A DNA stretch of 64,000 nucleotides from Serripes groenlandicus (lineage: Eukaryota > Mollusca > Bivalvia > Cardiida > Cardiidae): contig JASEVX010000003.1 in NCBI GenBank assembly GCA_031761405.1, positions 110,375,543-110,439,542 on the forward strand, given 5' to 3'. The notes below the pieces were generated by a model. It searched no databases. It was not told where the DNA came from and saw nothing but the letters and a program-made list of their open reading frames with translations. Position numbers and translations under genes: made by a program. This document shows, in pieces, positions 22,391 through 33,259 of the stretch (position 1 is the first letter of the stretch; every line of letters starts with the position of its first letter).

Positions 22391-22533
22391 TGCCGTTCTG
22401 AAGAGGTTGTACTGTATCAATATCAAAAGATGTTGAACTCATTGTTGATATTATAGTCTTTTTATAACTTCAGATTACCGCCGGGGATGCTTGTGTTGAT
22501 GAGAAGACGGTGATAAAGAATTAAGTCATTAAA

Positions 22534-22780
22534 TCGAGGGCTTGGTGTCGAACGGTTGCAACTAAAAACCTTTTTTGAAAACCCTGGTTTAGGGGTAATT
22601 TTGACCCTTTGTAAACAATGCAAATTTAGGTGCCATTGCTCAGAACGAGCAATGGCACCTAAATTTCCATTGTTTACCAAGTAAAATGATTTAACGCTTA
22701 TAAGGATTTAATTGCAAGGTGATTAACCTTGGTAAATATAGAACGAATTTAGTTACAACTGTTTCACGCCAAGCCCTCGA
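22534..22780. mobile_element. foldback MITE with CGAGGGCTTGG ends (copy 1)
   Basis: The ends TCGAGGGCTTGGTGTCGAAC and TTTCACGCCAAGCCCTCGA are imperfect inverted repeats continuing through GTTGCAACTAAA / TTTAGTTACAAC. The centre (22611-22677) is a 31 bp stem with a single mismatch and a 5-base loop. A nearly identical copy lies at 48613-48861. No frame is present, so it is non-autonomous. Possible short target duplication (AAAT / AAAG). Confidence 0.85.
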
Positions 22781-22789
22781 AAGGAACTG

Positions 22790-22875
22790 CCAGCGAATAT
22801 TTTGACCAGCCTGCGTCTCTGTTAAGTCTGATCAGAATCTTATGTTTTCGTTATCTCGTCGTTCAAGGATGTGTT
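22790..22875 (+). repeat. fragment of GACCAGCCTGCG..AGTCTGATCAG repeat
   Basis: GACCAGCCTGCGTCTCTGTT AAGTCTGATCAGAATCTT resembles the sequence bordering the 41 bp minisatellite at 40.58 and 43.73 kb, and a repeat I recall as common in heterodont bivalves. Fragment only. Confidence 0.4.
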
Positions 22876-22956
22876 TCTAGCCTCTGCAGATAAGTGATGT
22901 CAGAAGATTCCAAACAAGTGTTTGTTTGCGTGTTGCTTCACATCCATTTAAACAAT

Positions 22957-23190
22957 TGTTCATTTATTTCAAGAAGTTTCCTGGGTAGGTTCAAATTATA
23001 CTGGTCCATTTATCCTAATACCAGCGTATCAAGTCTTAAAGCTTACCCCACTCCCTGTTTGAAAACGAGGAAAACAATTACTACGATTTGTTAAAGTATT
23101 TGGTATGAACAGGTCGGGAAATTGAACCCGTGATCTCCCGAACCGAGGTGGACGCACTACCACTACACCATCAATGCGGTCCCTTAACAA
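22957..23190 (-). mobile_element. tRNA-headed SINE, 3'-truncated
   Basis: The best-preserved head in the window. The minus strand reads GATGGTGTAGTGGTAGTGCG (A box) then GATCACGGGTTCAATTTCCC (B box), then the family link TTCATACCAAATACTTTAAC and body. The expected 3' GCCGTGATA tail is missing. A 127-codon minus frame (23029-23412) runs through it but encodes only SINE plus unrecognised sequence. Confidence 0.85.
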
Positions 23191-23194
23191 TATA

Positions 23195-23870
23195 ATTTGT
23201 TTAACAATTTCCGTTAATTTCAGTATGTCTTTAAAGATGAGTTTCCCTCTTTTGAGTGAGGCCGTTGAAATCCACTTAAATGTCGTGACATTTTTGTCGC
23301 GATTGATTACTATGAACAATCGTATTTTGACATCTGTGGCTATCGATGAAGAGTGCACCACTTGTAACTCGCCACAATTGTATGAGGGTGTTTCCGGGTT
23401 CTGTAAGGTCATTAAATTGTCCTTAATTCACCTTGTAGATTATTGTCTTGGTATTATTCAGCTTTATTCAAATCTTCGTCTCCCACAGTTTCCGTTAGTG
23501 GTACAATTTGACCTTGTACTAATACCGTAATAGCCTACTCAAAGGTATTTGTATAAGCCAAAAGGCAAACGCAGTTCGAGATGATAAATGTCACTTTAAT
23601 TGCCGACTTTGTACTAGAACGCAAAAAATCAATTATCACTAATGCCTTATACAATACTGTTCACACGTCTATCGAGCAAGAACAGTATTTTGTTTATTTG
23701 TTTACATGTTATATTATGCCACTGTCAACATTATTCAGCGGTTTATAACAGTGTTTCATCTGTACATATGACCAATATTGCTAGTACCTTTATTTAGAAA
23801 CTGGCAAAAGAGTTGTGAAGCTTTATCCACGAAACCGAGTCTTTAGGCGGGAAGCTATAACTGCAACTCT
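23195..23870. other. no gene recognised; overlapping 118-codon frame
   Basis: A 118-codon plus frame at 23174-23530 overlaps the 127-codon minus frame that begins in the SINE. Neither resembles a family I know. An exon cannot be excluded, but no splice or promoter evidence stands out. Confidence 0.4.
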
Positions 23871-23874
23871 TACG

Positions 23875-23965
23875 GTCTTTGATATGAACCATCCGAAGAT
23901 CGAACAAAGGTCTCATATGCATGAGGCGGGCGCAACTACACGGAGCATGCACCAACAATCTAAGG
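23875..23965 (-). repeat. tRNA-like SINE head remnant
   Basis: The minus strand has GCGCCCGCCTCATGCATATG then CCTTTGTTCGATCTTCGG, an anticodon-arm-like region followed by a B-box match, and then TTCATATCAAAG. The A box is poor. Confidence 0.45.
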
Positions 23966-24230
23966 ACTCTACATTAATGTAAATGTTCATGAAATAGTTT
24001 AATATATGGTAAAAAAATGTTTAACGAAAACACGGGCAACTTTATCTAACACTCGATTTATAAAACGACTTCTAACGACATATTCGGAGTCGATTAACTT
24101 TCTTTAATCCTTTTACCACATAAGACAAATCTGCAGCTGACGATCATTAAAAACATCTAGGCAAACTATGAATGCTCTCTATAAACAAAAGTGTAATTAT
24201 AAAATAGAGCTTAAATCGTTGCGTTAAAAT

Positions 24231-24304
24231 GAGAATGTTTTCATTATGCGCACTTTTCATCTTCGTCGTCTGCTTCAAAATGCGTCTGCAAGTTGGAAAG
24301 TGTT
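24231..24304. repeat. TTAA-type MITE, degenerate fragment
   Basis: TCGTCGTCTGCTTCAAAATG CGTCTGCAAGTTGGAAAGTG TTAA is a diverged MITE end. It retains TTAA at the terminus. Confidence 0.45.
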
Positions 24305-25312
24305 AATAGGTGACGCCGTCAGACAGACAATACGATACCCTATAATTGAATGCCACTAATACGTAATTAATAACACGTGGCCTCGCCGACACATATGGTT
24401 AACTTGTAGATACCATTACAACCTCATTTAATTATTGTTTACTTCTTAGTCTACGTTACGTCTATTTAATTACCATATTCTACTATTGTTTTGTCTTGAG
24501 CATCCACTTAGCCAAACCACACGGACACCGATCAGCGATCAATCTCAGCTTTCGCGCATTCTGTTCAGGATCGTCCCCGTTATGTGGCTAATCAGACAGG
24601 CATTCTAGAGGAATCTGCAGTTGTGATCAAACACACACTATACAAGTATGCAAGTTTATCTTAACAGTAATTGACTTGAACCCAAAAGCAGTCCAATAAC
24701 TTGGGAATTATTGCCTGCCATAAGGTTACTAAACTACTGCATCGATACTGGTGCGATGCAAATATATTTAGAATATGATTTTATTTGACACTGTAATGCA
24801 TCAACTGTTGACTCCATTTGTTGCATGTTATATCATTGTCGACGCAACGTTTAATACACTTGTTTATATATCTATTTCAATCGATCATATGATCGTATAT
24901 GAATATATAGCCTTTAGTCGTTTCAAAGCTTGACTTTCAACTTTCTTTTGACATATTGTGTTCATTCAGATTTAACGATCTGGGTGTTAGGTTTGATGTT
25001 TATACTCCAACAGTTGATCGGTTCGAACATAAACTATAAACGAAGTGTTAGGCAGACATGTCGTTTAGATGAAATTACGGCTACTGTGTAAGACAGCTTT
25101 GAATATACATAATATACAGTATATCAATTGAATGTTAGGCGTTTAGTTGTAACATCCGTAAGTTTAACTGTAGCAAAGCAACGAATAAATCACACATTTG
25201 GTTAATGATTTACCACGGGCTAATAATCGGGATGGGGATTCCTCCGCTAATCGACTATTTTATGTGGTACATCTGAACACTGTTATGAAAAAAAACCTAT
25301 ATCAACGACACG
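24305..25312. other. no recognisable feature
   Basis: AT-rich. No frame over 60 codons. No tandem structure until the satellite that follows. Confidence 0.5.
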
Positions 25313-26640
25313 TTCTTCCTGACATGTGTCGAGTTAATCTCATGTAAGGTCACTTAAAATAGTGTGACGCACTCGGAGAGACTGCTACAATGTTAACATG
25401 CCACGTAAACCCAGACACGTGTTATGTTAATTGGATATACCGTCGATATAGTGTAACACTCCGATCGATCGCTGCAATGTTCAGATGAAAGAGTTACCCG
25501 GACACGTTTCAGGTTAACCTGATATACCGTTTATAAGAGTGTAACACCCTGACATATTATATTAACACGACACGTTAACCTTGGCTATGTTTAGGTTTAT
25601 CTGACATACTGTCGATATGTGTGACACACTCGGACAGATTGCAGGTTTACATGAAAAGTGTTTTATCATACACGTTTCAGGTTAACCTGATATACAGAAG
25701 AGTGTAACACCCTGACATATTATATTCCCACACGTTAACCTTTGCTATGTGTAGGTTTATCTGACATACTGTCGATATGTGTGACACACTCGGACAGATT
25801 GCATGTTTACATGAGAAGTTTTTTTTATCAGACACGTTTCAGGTTAACCTGATATACCGTGTATAAGAGTGTAGCACTCCAATAGATTATATTAACACGT
25901 TACACCTGACACGTTTCATGTGTATCTGACATTCCATCGATATGTGTGACACAGTCGTACAAGTTGCATGGTTACATGACACATTTAATCATACACTTTT
26001 CAGGTTAACCTAAAAGACCGTGTATAAGAGTGTAACACACTGACAGATTATATTAACACGACACGTTAACCTTGGCTATGTTTAGGTTTATCTGACATAC
26101 TGTCGATATGTGTGACACACTCGGACAGATTGCAGGTTTACATGAAAGGTTTTTTATCATACACGTTTCAGGTTAACCTGATATACAGAAGAGTGTAACA
26201 CCCTGACATATTATATTAACACGACACGTTAACCTTAGCTATGTTTAGGTTTATCTGACATACTGTCGATATGTGTGACACACTCGGACAGATTGCAGGT
26301 TTACATGACAAGTTTTTTTATCATACACGTATCAGGTTAACCTTGATATACAGAATAGTGTAACACCCTGACATATTATAGTAACACGACACGTTAACCT
26401 TAGCTATGTTTAGGTTTATCTAACATACTGTCGTTAGGTTTGACATTCTCTAACAGACTGCTTCAATGTTAATATAACATATTTAATCATACACGTTTCA
26501 GGTTAACCTGATATACCGTATATAAGAGTGTAGCACTCCAATAGATTATATTAACACGACACGTTTTAGGTTTATCGGACATACCGTCGATATGTGTGAC
26601 ACACTCGGATAGACTGCTACAATGTTAACATGACATTTCT
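25313..26640. repeat. dimeric satellite, about 165 bp repeat of two related halves
   Basis: TTTCAGGTTAACCTGATATA starts recur near 25506, 25673, 25836, 25996, 26164, 26328 and 26495. Each repeat has half A (GGTTAACCTGATATACCGT, AGAGTGTAACACCCTGACA) and half B (GGTTTATCTGACATACTGTC, GATATGTGTGACACACTCGG). The halves align with each other, so the basic unit is about 82 bp and the array is a higher-order dimer. Border units at both ends carry GACTGCTACAATGTTAACATG in place of the internal GATTGCAGGTTTACATG. Confidence 0.9.
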
Positions 26641-27440
26641 CGTTTAGACTAATGAAGTCAAATTGTATGAGTATTATCGACGAGTCGAATTAATTCTATT
26701 CAACAGATTTCCCACAGACGTCTAGCATCGCTCGTCGCTTCCATTCGTCGTTTCCCCCATTGAACAAAACTTTGTGGTTCTAAAATAAAACCAATCTTGA
26801 ATGCTGTGTTTCAGAAGAACGCGTCAAATCGCCCTCTTGTTCCAATGGTAAATCAACAATAAGCTTCAAACTGTTTTACACCACCTGTCATCTATGTAAC
26901 TAAATGTATAAATATTTTATTTTGAATGGGGATTATTGATATATCGTAGCCGATTCCTCGACACGAGCTTTACATTTAGATTTCAAACCATTATTCAAAC
27001 TTTTACGTGAAAATGATTAATAAGTTGTCGAAGGAAAATACTGATGTGATCAAACTGGAGCTTATAAAGTTAAAAATATAAAAAAATCAATGTGTTTTTG
27101 TGACATATAACTATTTTAATTATAAATTATATGATCGACTGATTTGAAAACGTATTATAATAGAAAATGTCTGGAAACGTGCAAGTCCAATCTTGATATG
27201 GAAAAAAACAACATTGCGTGAACAAGAATAAAAACTTCAGTTGTATCAATTACTCCATATCTTGTAATATATTTAATCGCATGTTGTTGCTTACAGTCTC
27301 AAAATACGTTCGTATCGGGCAAAGTGTCATCAAGCAACGCGTATTTGCTCCTTCATATTTCAGATGTAAATGAAGATCCATTAGTCGTGTCCCCTGGGAG
27401 TCGATGAACAAATACCCTGATTACTAACAATACCGACCTA
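26641..27440. other. no recognisable feature
   Basis: AT-rich. No frame over 60 codons and no repeat noticed. Confidence 0.5.
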
Positions 27441-27522
27441 TGTGCCTCCGAAGAGAACCCTAATACATAATCAGAGCTCTAGATAGGGTTCGTTTTGTAT
27501 GTTCTAAGATTCGTATTTGACA

Positions 27523-27660
27523 CTCTAGCCCAATGTTGTGGGTACTCGAATGAATCGTCTCAATGAGACGATTCTGTTGAGTACACACGTCATAGGGTTT
27601 GGTTGGACAATAAGAGAGATATTGTTGGGAAAAGAAATGTATTCTTGTCCTTATCTAGAC
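27523..27660. repeat. palindromic element with long central hairpin (copy 2)
   Basis: ATGTTGTGGGTACTCGAATG..GAATCGTCTCAATGAGACGATTC..GAGTACACACGTCATAG forms a hairpin. The inner GAATCGTCTC/GAGACGATTC part is perfect. The right flank GTTGGACAATAAGAGAGATA then GTTGGGAAAAGA matches the inverse of the left flank of copy 1 at 2.44-2.50 kb. Confidence 0.7.
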
Positions 27661-28452
27661 ATCTGAGTCATTGAATCTTGTAATGTGCGAGTTGCCATGG
27701 AAAAGGGGGTAACTCTTCGAATGTAAGGGAGCTGGAGCGGCAAACTGTCCCAAATATACGCCCGCCATAGAGTGAAGCGATCTGACTTTAAATCGTACTT
27801 AGTCGAGGCAGTTTGCCTATACATATTGCGAGCGAGTTAAGTGAAGCTCAGATAAAAAAGAGTTCTAACAAAACTTATTCAGAAACTTTCAAGGGTAAAA
27901 GATTATAGAGTGTCTCTGGTTATTTGGCTGGATATCCCTACCCGGCCCTCTTTGGCGGGATAACATCCCGACAAAAAATGTTTACTAAGGATTGGATAGA
28001 GTTCGTATAAGTTATGAGTTAGCGATCGGCCAAGTATTTGGGACTACGCCCTCTAAACGTACACCCAATAAAACACACAGTTTGAACATATGCGTAAAAA
28101 GTACTTCTGTTTCAGAAGGAGCTTGGATTGCTGAAAGTATACACACTCAAAACAAAATGAAGACAAACAACTTTTCAAACGCAGGCGAAAATTCGTATAA
28201 AACACCTTAACAAGTATTTTTTTGCTAACTCAATTGCTAACATAATAAACTAAATAACACTCATTTGATTTTGTATTCTGGATAGGACGCCTTATATAAA
28301 AAGAGCAATTCAGGTTATAATATTTCAGTTGGATATACATTAAACCATTTATTAACATCTAATGTCTTACATCAAATCCTACGAATTATTAAATGTGTAT
28401 TCTCAGTCTACACATCTGGTACGAGGTTACAGATGCATTTTCAGCAGGACAA
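27661..28452. other. no gene recognised
   Basis: AT-rich. A 72-codon frame at 27992-28210 has no recognisable motif. A small inverted motif (GGCGGGATAACATCCCG) lies near 27954. Confidence 0.45.
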
Positions 28453-28625
28453 ATTTGAAAACATTATGACCAGAAATTTCTCATCATGAGCAATTCTCCC
28501 TTTGACGAAATTGTCTCTACTCTTTTCTACAATGCATCTTTCATATATTGAAACTTTTTATATTTGTGTTCAGTTATTTTCAAAGCCGTCTTTTAGATTT
28601 GTTGTATGTGGGAAATAGTTCATCA
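28453..28625. repeat. TTAA-type MITE, degenerate copy
   Basis: TTTGAAAACATTATGACCAG, CTCATCATGAGCAATTCTCC and TTCAAAGCCGTCTTTTAG..GTGGGAAATAGTT follow the MITE order with several gaps. No intact terminus. Confidence 0.5.
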
Positions 28626-29292
28626 AAAATAATCAAGTAAATACTACCTTTTAAAAGGTGTTCCATACGACATGGACAGGAAGTATGCCGTTCCTATAAC
28701 GTGCCATATGACACCACATTCGACCAAAGAAGGATTGGTCTATCAAAAATAAGGAAATCAGTATGTTTAGTAGCACATCGTTAACATTTACAGCATAATC
28801 TGCGGTACGTCAACACGAGAATATATTCATGACAAAACGATTTGAAACTATCCTTTTACTAGCGCTAAATCTAATTTTGACCACGCCATACGAAAACGTA
28901 TATTTGGGAACACATCAGTCTAATATCGGTCTTCAATACTCACCTCTTAATGGAAATTAATTACTAAAAACAACTATATAATAATGGTATTTATTACATA
29001 ACTAAACATTTTCCGGCGCCAATTCATACAGATGATCATGTGCAGTTCAAACAAGACAAATTAGAATGCCGTATACGGTACCAAAAATGGTAATGATACG
29101 TCACTGAAAAGTGTGACGTCATTGAAGTATGAATAGTCGACATTCAAAATAAGGTAGTTGGGCGTGATGATTCACACGCCAATCATAACATTTATTGTAT
29201 GCGTAAATTTAGTTATTTCGATAATTAAAATTAAAAAAAGGGTACATTTTTTTTATTTTGTCTGAAAAGTTATACAAGGTATATATAAAAAA
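28626..29292. other. no recognisable feature
   Basis: AT-rich. A short palindromic TGACGTCA-type pair (TACGTCACTGAAAAGTGTGACGT) lies near 29097. Nothing else noticed. Confidence 0.45.
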
Positions 29293-29460
29293 GGAAAATT
29301 ATGTTCCATTGGCGATATCGGGTTTGATAGTGTCTACTCGGGGTATGGACAATTTGACATCTCTCTAGACCTTCGGTCCCGCGAGATATCAATTATCCAC
29401 GCCCCACGTAGTTCGTAGTACAGTAATAAACCCGATATCACTACTGCAACATAATATTCC
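29293..29460. repeat. imperfect foldback element, about 168 bp
   Basis: GGAAAATTATGTT at 29293 pairs with AACATAATATTCC at the other end. GATATCGGGTTT pairs with AAACCCGATATC further in, and the pairing continues weakly to GACATCTC / GAGATATC. The arms are about 70 bp with roughly a quarter mismatched. It has the shape of a foldback MITE. Only one copy is seen in this window. Confidence 0.65.
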
Positions 29461-29980
29461 ATAGCTATCGTACTTGCCACTAACTTCAAAATATAATTGT
29501 GCAGCCCTATACGGTCAGTCGCAGATTTTTAAGTTTCTAAAGGATAAGTCTCTCTTGCTGAGGTTATACACATGACATAGTGATAGCTGTGAAGTACTGC
29601 ATTCCTTTCATGGAGAATTACAACTGCATACAAGACATGCTTTAATTGAAGAATCATGTCTAACCATACTTTAGGAGTTATGAATGCATGCATCTATATT
29701 ACAGAAGTGGTTTTTTATGACAATTTAATGACACCGTGTGGTTTATTCTCATATTTTATTAGATACATTACTTCTTCAGAACGAGATCGGCGAAAAGATT
29801 TGCATGACTTCAACTATGGATGTTTCAGTTTTCCTATGACTCACGCAGTGTATAATAATAGAAAATAAATGGACGTACTAGTGCTTGATTAACATTTACA
29901 CCAAGATGTTTCTCGTTTTTCGGCGACAAAACACGGAACTATTACTTTTGCGATTTAGTTTTTTTAGCTTGGTGTGTTAC
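29461..29980. other. no gene recognised
   Basis: AT-rich. One 70-codon frame (29656-29868) without a recognisable motif. Confidence 0.45.
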
Positions 29981-29984
29981 GCCA

Positions 29985-30195
29985 CTTTCACCAATGTTAC
30001 AGTTATATTACGGCGTGTCCTGGGTAAGTAACCAGTACTACTGGTTCACTTATCCTGACAGCATCGACTCAGTCGTTATGTTAACCATAACCTCGTGAGC
30101 GCAAATGAAGAAAAGCCATTACTTCAATGTTAAAGTATTTGGGATGACCTGGGATCGAACCCGCGACATCCCTCACCCGAGAGCAAAAGCTATGA
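29985..30195 (-). mobile_element. tRNA-headed SINE
   Basis: The minus strand carries GGATGTCGCGGGTTCGATCC (B box), CAGGTCATCCCAAATACTTT, GTAATGGCTTT, AACATAACGACTGAGTCGAT, GTCAGGATAAGTGAACCAGT, CCAGGACACGCCGTAATATA, then GTTACATTGGTGAAAGTGGC-like tail sequence. The A-box half of the head is decayed. Confidence 0.8.
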
Positions 30196-30589
30196 GCAAT
30201 TTCTCGTTTGCCACACTGTTTTCATTTGCTGTTCGTAGGGCGCAAAATGACACGTAGGGTATTATGTTTTTGCTTGTTGCATCACTAACGATAATCTTGT
30301 CTAGAATGTGTTGGGTACACTTAAGTGGTTCCTTTCAATTATTCACGACTTCTAAAAGCTTTTGCATGAGTACACTTTCGGATATTATCAAGCAGTAATT
30401 AAAATCTCAGATGCAACGTTAAGGTATTTCATCTTTTACAAAATTGATACGCTTATCGACGTTTTAGGTGCTGTCGACCTTTGTTAGCAGGATTCTGTCT
30501 CGTTTCAAGCAAACAACTTTAAACAAAAATAGTATGGCTCACTACATTGAAAATGAGAATTGGAAGGAATGCTTTGCGACTGATCAATT
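30196..30589. other. no recognisable feature
   Basis: AT-rich. A weak MITE-like GAGCAATTTCTCGTTTGCCA lies at about 30194-30213. Confidence 0.4.
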
Positions 30590-30665
30590 GGTGTAAGGAT
30601 AAACTTACCGCTAGTACTGGTGATATATCCAGAAATCGCCGTGACTCAACACTAAACAAACAATT
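30590..30665 (+). repeat. SINE 3' fragment with internal deletion
   Basis: AAGGATAAACTTACCGCTAG TACTGGTGATATATCCAG AAATCGCCGTGA then AACACTAAACAAACAATT follows the family order on the plus strand. The block between GCCGTGATA and GTTAAACCC is shortened. Confidence 0.6.
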
Positions 30666-33205
30666 CCTTTTTGATTAAAAAACCCGATGCCTTTATGTGT
30701 CGAAAGTGTAAGTAAACCATCTGAATGCACCCAAGCTATCTGCTCCATATGTACAATATATCTTGTTCACAAGCATGTTGCATACATCCGTGACTTATTG
30801 ACCAACATTGTAAATCTAGAATAGAATTCGGTGGCTGATCTTATCTAGCATAAGGATGGTATATGAATGGCTTTCCTTGATAATATATTTCCCTCAAATA
30901 TATCAATATCTGTTTTATTTTTTATAATTTACGTTTTGCAAATGTTATCTTTAACCACCCAGTAACATATCATGCATAAATCATTCATTCAATCAAAAAC
31001 AACTATATCGTAAAACAGACCATAACTTTATTAATGTTGGACATAACTAAATTCAAGCATAAGCCAAAACAGTACTCATTCTGCTCATTGTGTAATAAAA
31101 TACTCTGGTTTATATAGAAGTATAAGGAAACAAACAATACTTCTTTACTTGATATCAAACATTGAATGCAATGCAAAGTACTTTCTTATTTTACAACCTT
31201 ATACAAATAAACGTCTTTTGTATTTATTATGATATAAATGTGCAACCCAACCTTCAAGAGATTACGATGCCTTGTCAAAGTCTGGTGAAGATCTTCCATG
31301 GTCGATATATTACCATACAAGCACATAAAAAGCCCCTCTGGTGCATGATTTTGACCGGAAAACTACTAAGCATAAATTTTTAATTGTAATCATTACTTAT
31401 TAGTAAAAGCTCCGAAATGTCTCTCTCCTTCGTTAGACATATATCGCTGTGTTGCTGAATATGTTATTTGGTAAATATTAATAAATGAGAAAAATGGATA
31501 CAATGGTAAATATCAAACTGCCAGCAAACCTTTCTAAGCTGTGATTGTACTAAGCGTCGCATTGACAAGGATTAGGGTAAGATATAAATAGATTAATCTG
31601 ACTCAATCCGCAAGACAAAATAAGCTGCTAAAGGCTACTAAAAGGAGAGAAATCCGCACAAAATTCAGTTGGTAATGGTGTCAAAGTGTAATTATTGGCT
31701 GATACTGTTGGAATGGAGGCGAAGTAGAGACTTGGGAATGCGTATAAAATGACACGACTTTCTGGAATTTCTTATATCTAATTTAGCAAAAACACAGACG
31801 TTTCTTTAAATATAAAGTCGTTACCATGGCAATATCGTTATAAATTTACCTGAGGCGTTTCTTAGGCTTGTCTCGCCAACCATATTCTTGAAACAGAAGA
31901 GGAGAAATCACTTTTTGTTCATATCGCTAACCTACAACCTACAAGATAAGGATCAATCCTTTCAACCTATCTACTAAGATAGTATCTAGCTGTTCACTTC
32001 GGAAGGGAATCATACTCCGTTATTCCGTTCAGACTCTTTTTAGCAGATCACATGATCCTTTCTTCATGACTAAACAATGCATGAAGATCCAGATAAGCCT
32101 GTTCCTATGAGCAGTCCATTCAGAACTGTCACTGTTCTATTTTTGGTCGTTCGTGTATTATTTATATGACCACAAGTAGGGTGTGTTATGTTTCTCCTCT
32201 AATGTCATACGGAATGTGCAGGCTTTCTTATGTCCACGTTTCATTTTTTTTTCTTATTATTATCAATAAGTGATAAACATATACTTTCCGTCCTTGGAAC
32301 TCGGCAATCAACTACCTAATCTAAAGTAAACTGGACAAACATTTCAATAGCTGAATGACTTCGATAAATATAAGTGTAGTTTATGTTTAGTAAAGAAATG
32401 TTTTATCAGATTAATGTTTTGCGATGATTGTCTACACAACGATTCCACATATTATAGACATTATTGACCAACTTAAATGAAATCGGATTATATATCATAA
32501 TAATTTCGTTTCTAATAGTCTAATGTCTAAACTGGTGTCTATGGCTTCCTCTTCAACAATTCAATGTTCACAGATCGAATGCTATAGACGTATATAGTAA
32601 ACCATTTTTGAATGCGATCCAAATGCACGCTTAATATACAGTTCGCGGAAAGCTTTTATGTGAATTAAACATCACACTTTCTAACGATTCCCATGACCAT
32701 CGTCATATGTGTTTTATTGTAATGCTAGCTGCATATTACAATGGAGATAACATGTTTAATAAATTGCTGTAACCTCTCCAATGTTCCTACCGATATAAGT
32801 TACGATAGGTCAATATTAAAATAATTAATGCATTCAAAATGTTGTAGGAATATTCTTATTTTTATGTACGTCCAACACTTTTTTTGAACAACAGATGAAG
32901 ATTTATTAAAAACAGGTATCCAATGAAAGCGAACCAAACCACACAGTAATTGTCCAAGACGTAAGCACTACAAAAAAGAAAAATGGAATGAAATTAGAAA
33001 CATATCTGTTTGTGTTCTACACTTTCGCTTTTACTTATTCATTTAGACATCATTGGTACTTTAAACCAGTTATATTCTGAACAAACATGTGTTACATAGA
33101 CAAGGGTACGGATGAGAACGGTAAAAGCTGCGACAACCATAACTTTAACGTAATTGTAATCTGGTCAACTAAAATGAGTTATTGTTGTTCGCATGACAAA
33201 TTACG
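30666..33205. other. no gene recognised over 2.5 kb
   Basis: AT-rich, apparently single copy. Longest frame 73 codons (31162-31383). No tandem or inverted repeat noticed. Confidence 0.5.
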
Positions 33206-33211
33206 TTGCAT

Positions 33212-33254
33212 TACTCAGGTGAGTGATCCATAGCCATCATGATCACCTTGTTTA
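33212..33254 (+). repeat. fragment of CTCAGGTGAG..CTTGTTT dispersed repeat
   Basis: TACTCAGGTGAGTGATCCAT AGCCATCATGATCACCTTGTTT matches, from memory, a repeat terminus widespread in bivalves. A second copy on the other strand lies at 62809-62850. Confidence 0.5.
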
Positions 33255-33259
33255 AGAAA

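Noticed and set aside
22957..23190. tRNA gene on the minus strand
   Set aside because: A and B boxes are good, but the cloverleaf stems do not pair and the sequence continues into a SINE body shared with other loci.
23029..23412. 127-codon minus frame as a gene
   Set aside because: Its C-terminal third is SINE sequence, the plus strand has an equally long overlapping frame, and no domain is recognisable.
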